Assembly: GCA_947650365.1 (NCBI GenBank)
Contig: OX393551.1
Location: 89,006,697 to 89,070,696 of the forward strand
Length of the DNA stretch: 64,000 nt
Direction: 5' to 3'
Source of the DNA: Chamaelirium japonicum
Lineage: Eukaryota > Streptophyta > Magnoliopsida > Liliales > Melanthiaceae
Below the pieces are notes generated by a model that had not been told where the DNA came from, made no database searches, and saw nothing but the letters and a program-made list of their open reading frames with translations. Made by a program: the position numbers and the translations under genes. Within the stretch, counting starts at the first letter, position 1; each line of letters opens with the position of its first letter. Below, one piece after another: positions 21,574-31,085 of this stretch.

Positions 21574-23267
21574 TCATGAGCATGAGCCACCACTAGACCG
21601 GCTTATGAAGTCATTAAGCCGACGCTCCAGTTCCCTGCGAGCTTCTCTTTCCTCATCGAGGGCCTTCTTCTCCGCCTCAACCCTCTGCTCGAGGGTCTGC
21701 CTCTGCTCTCGCTCCGCCTCAACCTTCTGCTCGAGGGCCTGCCTCTGCTCTCGCTCCGCGTCTAGCGCAGACTGCAACTGAGTGAGAGCACCAGTCTGGG
21801 TGTCCCGTGCCCTTGAGCGCATACCCTCTCGTCCAAAGTAGGAGGAGGGCGTGACTCCAAGGCCCGTACAGAGGACACAGCCGTGCGTGGCAGGTCTCAG
21901 CACAGTATCCATCGCTGAGTCGACAGATACTGAGCTGGAGGAGGAGCCGGCCTCGCCCGACGGGGTCACCAGAAGTCGCATCCTCTCCTATATGAAAACA
22001 ACCAATGATATTCAATGATATTTTATGGCATACGTATAAGAATATATTAACAGTAATTTAATTACTTACCATTTGCGAGGCAACCCTGTCGTCCAGAAAT
22101 GCCCCATTGGTACGCCGCCTCCTAGAGGCCTCAAAAAGGTCAATCCTATTAGGCTCGTGGCCCAAGGACTGTGTATGTTGGACATATAAAATAAATAGAT
22201 GAGTTAATATAACATGTATAGAGCTTTAAATAATAACAATATTTATATCATTTACCAGCTGCTGGGCAAGCTGGGGCATGGAGGTCCTCCCCTTCACTGG
22301 AGCAGGTGTCGTCGAGGCACTTCTATTCTGCTTACCTTTACGTGAACTCGCCTGTGTCAATCGATTAAATTTTGAAACATCAGTACAAATTTTTAGTATA
22401 ACATTAAAACAAGTACGAATCAACAAAATTATAATTATACCTGAAAGTGAGGGGTAACCCAGTGAGCGACCAAAAACTGTAGAACGTGTAGCAGTGGCGC
22501 GTCTCTCGTCCCGGCCGCAGCCTGTACCGCCTCAGCCGGCTGGCCGACCAAGTAATCGTAGAGCTGGTAAAGCTCGTGACGGTAATCCCTGTACCGCTCA
22601 CCCATCATCTTCCATAAATCCTCCCGATGGGTGTCGGTTTCCATGTTCTCCTATTTAAATTTCTCCTATAAAATCAATTTAGAAACAAGTCATTTTATCA
22701 AATTAAATTATAAAGAAGTACGATATTATTCTAAAATGCTTTAATGAAACTAATGTACCAAAAACTACTGATACATCCTCTCCTTATAGGATGCATCAAT
22801 GTTCTTCCACCCCCTTAACCCCACAATCGGGGCATTCCTCTCCTCCCGTACTATAATATGACCCACGTGGCGGCGTCAGAAGCGTGCTCGCCCACAAAGG
22901 TCCTGCCGCTCCACTGTAGAGAAAGCGGCTCGTGTAAGGTCGACAAGCGTCGGACCGTCGTCACGCCCCGGTCGCCTATGTGTCTGGTGATCCTCGACCC
23001 TGCAAATAAAATATACATCAGTACTGAAGAAGTATTTACAACATGTATAAAACTTTAGATCTAAACATTACCTATGGGCGTAGACGCTGTAGCTGAGTGC
23101 TGAGCACTGCTCGAAGCTCCGAAGGCTACGACCACATCAGGAGCTGGTGTGGAGAGAGGAACAACACTACCAGATCTGGACAGCTCGGCCTCGGACCCTG
23201 GGGTGGCAGCCGGAGCGCTCCGAGCTACCCCACCCCTGCCTCTACGAACATATGACCGTGATGCCAT
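21574..23267 (-). CDS. TNPA-like protein, Transposase_24 (Ptta/En/Spm) family, multi-exon
   Basis: It starts about 23267 with an Arg/Ala/Ser-rich N terminus (SYVRRGRGGVARSAP). A middle exon near 22644-22442 reads WKMMGERYRDYRHELYQLYDY, and the next block (22365-22260) reads SRKGKQNRSASTTPAPVKGR. A further block near 22170-22075 has LGHEPNRIDLFEASRRRRTN and DDRVASQM, matching the conserved order of the Transposase_24 family (Pfam PF03004). The last exon (21981-21574) ends in a coiled coil with repeated QRQALEQKVEAE heptads. AT-rich introns with gt..ag-like ends separate the blocks; exact junctions are unverified, and the exon near 22990-22760 does not read cleanly in one frame. In En/Spm, TNPA binds subterminal repeats and holds the ends together; that role is inferred here. 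It shares strand and element with the TNPD gene upstream. Confidence 0.72.
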
Positions 23268-23529
23268 CTGAAACAGTTTAATTTACATATGAAACAGTAA
23301 GATTTACATATGAAACAATATGAAACAGTTTGATTTACATATGAAACAGTATGATTTATGAAACAATATGAAACATTTTGATTTACATATGAAACGGTAT
23401 GATTTACATATGAAACAGTTTGATTTACATATGAAACAGTATAAATTAATATGATATACATATGAAACAATATGATTTATATATGAAACAATTTGATTTA
23501 AATATGAAACAATTTGATTTACATACGGT
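23268..23529. repeat. short direct repeats between the two CACTA genes
   Basis: The spacer is made of about a dozen units of roughly 20 bp built on gatttacatatgaaacagt, with single-base changes and some halved units. It separates the TNPD stop (23530) from the TNPA-like start (23267). No coding role is likely. Confidence 0.8.
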
Positions 23530-26500
23530 CTAGTTATTTTCTGTCTCATCTCTGTCACTCTCATCACATCCCTCTTCTATCATTTGATCTGCATTCGTTG
23601 TCCAATTTATATTGTCGATATCTTCATTTTCGTTGTGCACTGCGTCGACAATGATTATCTCATCATTCTGGTATGTATCCAAATCATCATCGACGACCCC
23701 CGCATCCTTGTCTCCCATGTCATAAAAATCTCTGGGTAGTGACCTGACTACAATTTGCCAACCTGGAGAGGTATTATCCGGTGCATAAAATATCTGCTCC
23801 GCTTGAGAGGCAAGAATGAATGGATCTTGATATTGGGTATTCAATCTCTTGCCAGTGTTGATGCTGATAAAACCGTATTTGTCGATATTATAACCAGTCC
23901 TGCGATTATTAACATCATACCAATCGTATTTGAATAATACGATCTGATTTTGGCCAAGAAATTTAATCTCGAGAATCTCGATGAGGATGCCGTAGAAGTC
24001 GATATTTTCTAATTCTTCTTGCTCACCATTGACGATAACCCCACTATTTTGGGTTCTTCGTGATTTTTCACTATCTTTCGTCCGAAATCTATAACCGTTC
24101 ATGATATAACCATCGTACGATATTGCGTCTTGCAAATGACTACAAGATAAGTGCCAGAGATCCTCATTCATTAGCGGATCATGGTTGTCATGCAGCTCTT
24201 GTGCCTATAATAACCACATGACATTCATGATATGAACACATAATTATTGTTCGGTAATGGATGTCAATAAAATTCAGTAATGATGTGAATACTTACGTGT
24301 TTCTCGAATCACGATGGGAATTCACGATCATGAATTTGGGGAGCATTTCGAGTACCCCGATTATTAATGATGGCTTTATGCTTCCTGTTTTACAGGTTAT
24401 GAATTAGATTATAATTAGCACATATACTTAATGAATGGACTGAAAGAATGAGTAAATGATCGTAAAATGCTTACTCAATGAATGGCCACACTTCATCACA
24501 TTGGCGCAACACATACATATGTGCCTGTTGAATCTCATCTACAGACAATTGATGGGTTTTGCCTCCTCCTACAGGTCTACCTATTTCGGCAAATATAGAC
24601 AGACCCCCATCGAAGTCTATTGGACCACCGTCATAGTTCCGCTCAAGTTGATTGAATCGCGTGTCTATACCATATAGGTATCTTGAGCAGAATGTTAGAT
24701 ATTCTTCTGCTAGGTATCCTTCAGCAATTGATCCCTCCGGACGACTTTTATTACGAACATATGATTTCAATGTTCGCAAGTACCTAATTTGAGAAAAAAA
24801 TATTTGGATGAATATATCAAGAACGACCAAATACATTGTGCGAATGAGATGAGACGATTACCTCTCGATAAAATACATCCAGCGGTAATGAACTGGGCCG
24901 CCGAGTTTGGCCTCATTTGCCAAGTGAACGGTCAAATACACTATGACATCAAAGAAGAAAGGTGGAAATATCATCTCTAGCTTGCACAATGTGATCGCAA
25001 TATCCCTCTCCATCTGATCAAGTTGGTCCACTCTAAGTACCTTCGAGCTCAACTGTCTGAAAAAAGTGCTGAGCTCAATTAACGGACCGGACACCTATTC
25101 GGTTAAATTTCCACATATAGCAAGAGATAACAATCGCTGCATAAGAATATGACAATCGTGGCTCTTTAATCCAGACAACTTCCGGCCGTTCTCTTGCACG
25201 CATCATGCGATATTCGAAGAATAACCGTCTGGCATTTTCACAGACCGTAGGAATGCACATAAGGCTGCCTTTTGCTGTGAGCTCATGGTGTAGCATGCAA
25301 CTGGCAACACATACTTATCCCCAATCTCTTAGGGATGAAGTGATTTTCAGATGCCCAACTCCTTAAGATCGAGATGAGATTTAAGATTATCCTTCGTCTT
25401 ACTGTCGAGATTCAGCAGTGTTCCTATAATGTTGTCACACATATTTTTCTCGATATGCATGATATCCAAGTTATGCCGCAAGAGTAGGCTGCTCTAGTAT
25501 GGTAGTTTAAAAAAAATACTCTTCTTCTTCCAGTTATGCTCACGTGTAGAATCTTCATATGTTCTCTTCTTTTTACCTTTCCCAAGTGCCACGGCATCAA
25601 GCTGATCCAATTCGCACAAGACTTCTACCCCCGAAAGTTGCTCCGGGGCCTTTGCAAGTTCCTTCTTGCTGTTGAACGCTCTTTTGTTCTGCCTCCACTT
25701 ATGGCCGTCAACAAGGAATCTTCGATGGCCTATATAATAGAACTTACCTCCGTTCTTCAACCGTAATGAATCTGTCTCCTTGTTGCATGTAGGGCACGCT
25801 AATTTTCCTTTAGTACTCTACCCGGATAAGTTGGCATATGCAGGAAAATCGTTGATCGTCCATAGAAGTGCCGTATGCATCCGAAACTTTTGGCGCAACG
25901 AGGCATCATACGTATCGGCCCAAACTTCCCATAACTCGTTCAACTCCTCAATCAACGGCTGCAAGTAAATGTCAATATCATTACCAGGCGACCTGGGTCC
26001 GGGAATGAGCAAGGAGAGCATTGTGTATGGCTTTTTTAAGCACATCCAGGGAGGCAAATTGTATGGAACTAGGACAACTGGCCAAATGCTGTACGACACA
26101 CTCATATTCCCAAAGGGATTGAAGCCATCGCTAGCAAGCCCTAACCTGACGTTGCGAACTTCACATGCGAATTCAGGATAGGTATGATCAAAATCTTTCC
26201 ACGTCAGAGAGTCGGCCGGATGTCTCATAATACCGTCATCTGTACGTTCTCGTGCATGCCACCTCATGTGCTCAGCAGTCTTCGATGACATAAACAACCT
26301 CTGAAGCCTGTCCCTAAGTGGGAAGTATAGGAGAACCTTTGCAGATACATTTTTCTTCCTTCGATTGGTACTAGACTCGGCATCCGTCTCTTTATATCTC
26401 GTTGCTCCGCATATGTGGCATGACTGCGCATGTTTGTACTCTTTCCGGTACAACATACAATCGTTCACGCATGCATCAATTTTCTCATAACCCAGACCGA

Positions 26501-27131
26501 GATCTTTAATTGTCTTCTTCGCCTCGTAGAATGATTTCGGTACTGTCTCACCCATAGGAAAAGCCTCTTTCAGCAACTCTACCAACATATTAAATGACTT
26601 ATTACTCCAACCATTGAGGCACTTCAAATGAAGAAGCTTTACAGTGAAAGAGAGTTTTGAAAACTTCTCACACCCCGGGTATAGAGGTTGTTCGGCATCT
26701 TTAAGCAATTTGTAGAACTTGTTCGCTTCAATATTGGACTGATCACCTGACGGTGTTTTCGTGCCTATTCCACCTTGCAAATCATGTATCATACCCTGCA
26801 TGTCATCATCATCGTCTCTATTAATATTATCATCAGCGATCACTGTGTTTGTAGTTTCACCGTGAGCTGCCATGGGGACTGCATCTAGCTCCTCACCGTG
26901 CGAGAACCAACGGGTATAGCTAATGTCAATGCCACGCATTACCAGATCAACCTCACATTCCTCTCGAACCTTCCTAGTCACCCTTCCGCAGTCTATACAG
27001 GGGCACACAATTTTTCTATCAAGCGGTGCAAGATGCTCAAATGCAAAATCCAGAAATTTCCTGACTCCTTCTCTGTACTCTTGGCTCATGCGATTCGAAT
27101 TACGCATCCAACTCTTATCGATCGAAGACAT
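23530..27131 (-). pseudogene. TNPD/TNP2-like CACTA transposase, disabled by stops
   Basis: The N-terminal 437 codons (27131-25818) are open: a Transpos_assoc-like start (SWMRNSNRMSQEYREGV with CPCIDCGRV), then the Transposase_21 (TNP2) core with GWSNKSFNMLVELLKEAFP, CHICGATRYK, and GFNPFGNMSVSYSIWPV. Stop codons then interrupt: 25818-25820 where NLSGWST is expected, and 25494-25496 after FFKLPY. Both look like TGG to TAG. Another follows near 25370, and a frameshift lies near 25300. Downstream are a DUF4218-like block (25094-24471; ANEAKLGGPVHYRWMYFIER, with an intron ending attag at about 24786) and a DUF4216-like C terminus (24171-23530; YDWYDVNNRRTGYNIDKYGF). It would cut the element at its TIRs. 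The order Transpos_assoc, TNP2, DUF4218, DUF4216 is that of complete plant CACTA transposases, so decay is recent. Confidence 0.88.
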
Positions 27132-27134
27132 CTT

Positions 27135-27218
27135 CGTCTATCTGGCTATACAACACCTGAAGTAATTTCAAACAATGTTATACGACTCCGCACAAATTCT
27201 CTATGTTTTTTAAAAGAC

Positions 27219-27255
<37 letters not shown>

Positions 27256-27520
27256 GGCCAGACTCAGGCCATTAGTGGACCTAGTGACCGGCCATCGGAC
27301 TAGCTCTTGTTTTCACTTCGTCTGGTTTGGTCTATATTATAAACACTTGTTGAACATCAATACTTTGGCTCCACACCTATATGGAGCAACCTTCTCCCCA
27401 TAGGTAATGTGTCAAAGTGTTGATAGGGCAATACTTGGCTCCTTTTGGGGGCCATAACATTGGCGAGAAGGCTAATGCTCGCTATATAGTAGAAAATCTA
27501 ATATATCTATACTAAAACTG

Positions 27521-27556
<36 letters not shown>

Positions 27557-28173
27557 CTCTTTTGTGTTGTGACATGTGGAGCACTTTTGAAGAAAGAATC
27601 ATTCTCTCATAAATCCTATTTAAAACCTATAAAAATGATAAATACTTATTCAATGAGATTTAATGGTCATTACTTGTCATTTCTCTCATACAAGTATTCA
27701 ATGAGATTCAATGAGATTCAATGAAATACTACTCTCTAATACAAGTATTCAATGAGATTCAATGGTCATTTCTCTCATAAATCCTATTTAAAACCTATAA
27801 AAATGATAAATCCTATTTAAAACCTATAAATCATTCTCTCATAAATACTTATTCAATGAGGTTTTAAATCCTATTTAAAACCTATAAAAATGATAAATAC
27901 TTGTTCAATACTTTTGAAGAGAGAATCATTCTCTCATAAATCCTATTTAAATCCTATTTTTATTTTTGAGCTAAAATTGAATGGGGGAAAATATTTTTGA
28001 ACTAAATTTTGCTTTGCCTAACTAGGGGGGAAGAGAGGGAGGAGGAGGAGGAGCTCACCAGAGTCCACAGGAGGAGGAGGAGGAGGAGGAGCTCCTCGGC
28101 GCGCAAGAGAGGGGAGGGGTGGCCGGCCGGAGGAACGCGAGGGAGGCCGAGGAGGGGGGGATGGGGAGGATTT

Positions 28174-28205
<32 letters not shown>

Positions 28206-28265
28206 GGGGGCGGCCGGGGAGGGATCAAAACAGAACAGATCGAAGGGGATCGCAGAGGTTAATTA
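27135..28265. promoter_or_regulatory. CACTA 5' region with microsatellites, upstream of the TNPD gene
   Basis: No ORF of note. It contains (CT)n at about 27221-27252 and 27519-27552. At 27640-27960 there is a mosaic of repeated strings (attcaatgagattcaatgag, cataaatcctatttaaaacc). A (GAG)n-rich tract spans 28025-28100, a (GA)n at 28170-28194, and an 18-nt G run lies near 28195-28211. The region lies between the 5' subterminal repeats and the transposase start, so it should contain the element's promoter. No clear TATA box was chosen. Confidence 0.5.
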
Positions 28266-28267
28266 TA

Positions 28268-29046
28268 ACTGGCTTTTTACCGACGATCGATTTTACTTCC
28301 GTCGGTAAAAATACACTCTTTACCGACGGATAAATAATATCCGTCGGTAAAAACCTACGAAGAAACTTAGGGTTTCATTTTTTCCAGAGAGCTGGTTTTT
28401 ATCCTGAGTTTCATCGTGGCTTTTTACCGACGAACATTATTTATCCGTCGGTAAATACCGACGGATATACAATGTACGTCGGTAATAGTATACGACGAAA
28501 CTCAGGGTTTCATTTTTTCTAGAGAGCCGGTTTTTACCCTGATTTTCGTCGTGGCTTTTTACCGACGGACATTATTTATCCGTCGGTAAATACCGACGGA
28601 TATACAGTGTCCGTCGGTAATAGTATACGACAAAACTCAGGGTTTCATTTTTTCCAGAGAGCCGGTTTTTACCCTGAGTTTCGTCGTGGCTTTTTACCGA
28701 CGGATCTTATTTATCTGTCGGTACAATAGTTTTATACCGACGGATGCATAATGTCCGTCGGTAAAGAGCAACGACAAAACTCAGGCCGAGTTTTGTCGTT
28801 GAGTTATACCGACGGATATTGTATACCTGTCGGTATAAAGAATTTTACCGACGTAATTATTTAGTCCGTCGGTATAAAACATTTTACCGACGGAATATAT
28901 AAAGCCGTCGGTAATAAATAAGCAAAAAAAATTAAAAGAAACGAAGTTATAATACCGACGGAAATTAGTTTGACCGTCGGTATAAATAATATTATTACCG
29001 ACGGGTATTAAAATAGCTGTCGGTAAAGAACCTATTTCTTGTAGTG
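28268..29046. repeat. CACTA subterminal repeats, 5' end, including a 135-bp triplication
   Basis: taccgacgg/ccgtcggta motifs occur in face-to-face pairs throughout. A larger unit of 135 bp, marked by ggtttcattttttccagaga, is present three times (starting 28371, 28506, 28641), each with two hairpin pairs. The end reads cctatttcttgtagtg. Confidence 0.85.
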
Positions 29047-29049
29047 TAC

Positions 29050-31085
29050 TCCTTCCTGTGTGGAGAATCTTCAATGTCTCCTTAGACGGTATTGTCGGCT
29101 TTCGGGTCAAAAGGTCAACTATTAGAAGTCGACAGTTCTGTTTGGAGATAGCGTTCAGGCTAGCCATCGCTCGGATATCCTTCTCGCTCTTGGGATGTCT
29201 TACCAAATGGGGCCAATGACCTATCTGGGGACTCGCATCACGAGCAGTCGTATAAAAGCCTCTGAGTTAGCCCCTGTGGTCAGTCGTATCACAGGGCGCA
29301 TCGCTGGGTGGAAATCCCACTTGTTATCATTCCCGGCTCGTGTTACATTACTTCAATCTGTTCTCCAATCCCTCCCAATTTTTCACCTGGGAGTTGTCTG
29401 GATCCTGAATTGCATAATGAATCAGCTAGAGAAGGAATTTCGACGATTCCTGTGGGCTAAAGGTGATAACAAACATGTGCTCCACCTAACCAAATGGGAT
29501 GATGTCTGCTGACCGAAGATTAAGGGGGGGGCTCGGCCTTCACCACCTTTCACAATTTCGGCAAGCCATTATGGAGAAAAAAGTTTACTAGGTCCTCAAC
29601 AATGTTGAGAACCTATAGGTTTCCTTTGTTAAAGATAAATATAATGTGAATGATGATCTTTGGCAATGGTTGAAACAAAGTAAATGCTTGTGGGCTTGGC
29701 GGGCTATCTCTGAGGGGTTACCGTGTGTGCGAAACCATCTTCACCATGTGGTCTGGATGCGAGCATCCTTTGACCCATAGTTGACCCCTTGGTGCTCTTA
29801 AATTTCATTTTTCCCGGATGGCCTTTCAATTCAATGTAGGTTTGGCGAACAATTATAAAAAGATATCGGACCTTATTAGTCCAAATGGGTGGAACACTTC
29901 TATCATGATGTCTATTGTTCCGTTGGAGTGGGTGCCCAGAACTTGTAGCATTTCAATACTTCGACATCGGCCTACTAACCTTTTTACATGGGGGCTCCAC
30001 TCCACTCCTGGATATAATGTGTCAGTTGCTTATAAACTCTCTCTTCAAAGTACCAGTACTTCAACGGGCATTTGGTCAGGCATATGGAGAAACCTTTGGA
30101 AGACCTCTATGGGGCTAAGGGTGCGACTATTTTTATGAAAATTCTTTCACTCACGTCTCCCTGTCTGTACGTATCTCCGACGGATTGGGGATCGGGATGT
30201 CCATCTCAACCTTATGCCCCATGGTGTTTGGATCAAGATGAATCCATGGACCACTGTTTTTTTCTATGCCCTCCTACGAATCAACTTTGGCTGAGGGTTA
30301 CAAATCATATCGGGATGATAATTACCCCCTCCTCATGCAATGAGTATGGTACTATCTTCCACCATACTCACGATCATGGAGGGGGATACAGTAATACAGC
30401 CAAAGGCGTCGTCGGGTATACCCTTTGGTACATTTGGAAAGCTCGGAATAGAGCTGCCTTTGATTTGGCCAATCTGGCGGTTGACATTACCTTTGAACGT
30501 ATTTTTGAGGATTATAATTCCTTTTGTGGCTCTAACTTGTTATCTGCAAATCCTTGCTATATTTCCAGGCAAAGCATGCTTGTGCCTGTCCCCGTCCGAT
30601 GGATGCCACCAGATGTATATGAATATAAGTTGAATTTTGAAGGTTCAATAAATCACTCTACAGCTCTGGCTGGTGCGGCTTACGTTATCCGGAGCCACGG
30701 TGGTTCAATCTTGTTGGCAGGAGCAATACATCTACTTACGGACTCTGTGCAGGTGGCAGAATCCTGGGGCCTATGGGAAGGTCTTCTTGCTGCAACGACT
30801 CGGTTCCCGGGACACTCTATATGGATTGTAGGACATTCTCAATACGTCATCTCTCAATTGGCTCCGACCTCCACCACTTCCCACCTCCTCCAAGACTGCA
30901 AGCTCCTCTGCCTGAAGCTCGGACGTGTCCGGTCATCGCATATTTACCTTGAAGGCAACTCTGTGGCGGACTGGTTTGCTGGTCACGCTCGGGCAACGAA
31001 GCAATCCAAGTTATGGACATCAAACTTTCCCCCAGATGCCACGCGACTTGCACGTGATGATTATAGCGCTTGCTGTTATGCCTAA
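29050..31085 (+). pseudogene. LINE ORF2, C-terminal part with zinc-binding region and RNase H
   Basis: It continues the LINE after the CACTA: LRRYCRLSGQKVNYSKS near 29075, then YLGTRITSSRIKASELAPVV (29230) and GWKSHLLSFPARVTLLQSVL, the typical polymerase thumb and connection. A degenerate middle (29520-30110) holds several stops. The C-terminal 337 codons (30072-31085) are open: APWCLDQDESMDHCFFLCPP fits the zf-RVT region. The RVT_3-type RNase H follows with LNFEGSINHSTALAGAAYVI, in which the first catalytic aspartate expected in NFDGS is glutamate. AESWGLWEGLLAA carries the second acidic site, and the last segment reads LEGNSVADWFAGHA. The protein end is immediately followed by the amplified 3' UTR. 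Confidence 0.85.

Larger units (their letters stand above)
16296..29046 (-). mobile_element. 12.75-kb CACTA (En/Spm) transposon
   Basis: Termini are CACTACAA (16296) and TTGTAGTG (29046), flanked by the 3-bp duplication tac. Both ends carry dense subterminal repeats built on taccgacgg/ccgtcggta in both orientations. Genes are on the minus strand, so the transcriptional 5' end is at 29046: TNPD/TNP2-like transposase (27131-23530), then TNPA/Transposase_24-like protein (23267-21574). Downstream is a 4.3-kb array of 181-bp repeats, then the 3' end. The structure is complete, but the transposase is broken by stops and a frameshift, so it would need help in trans. It is inserted in the reverse-transcriptase region of a LINE. 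Confidence 0.93.

Noticed and set aside
17882..21583. A family of similar 68-codon minus-strand open frames (and 63-70-codon plus frames) as a multigene cluster of small proteins
   Set aside because: They recur with the 181-bp tandem repeat period, change frame with it, and drift without evidence of codon-level constraint. They are by-products of the repeat.
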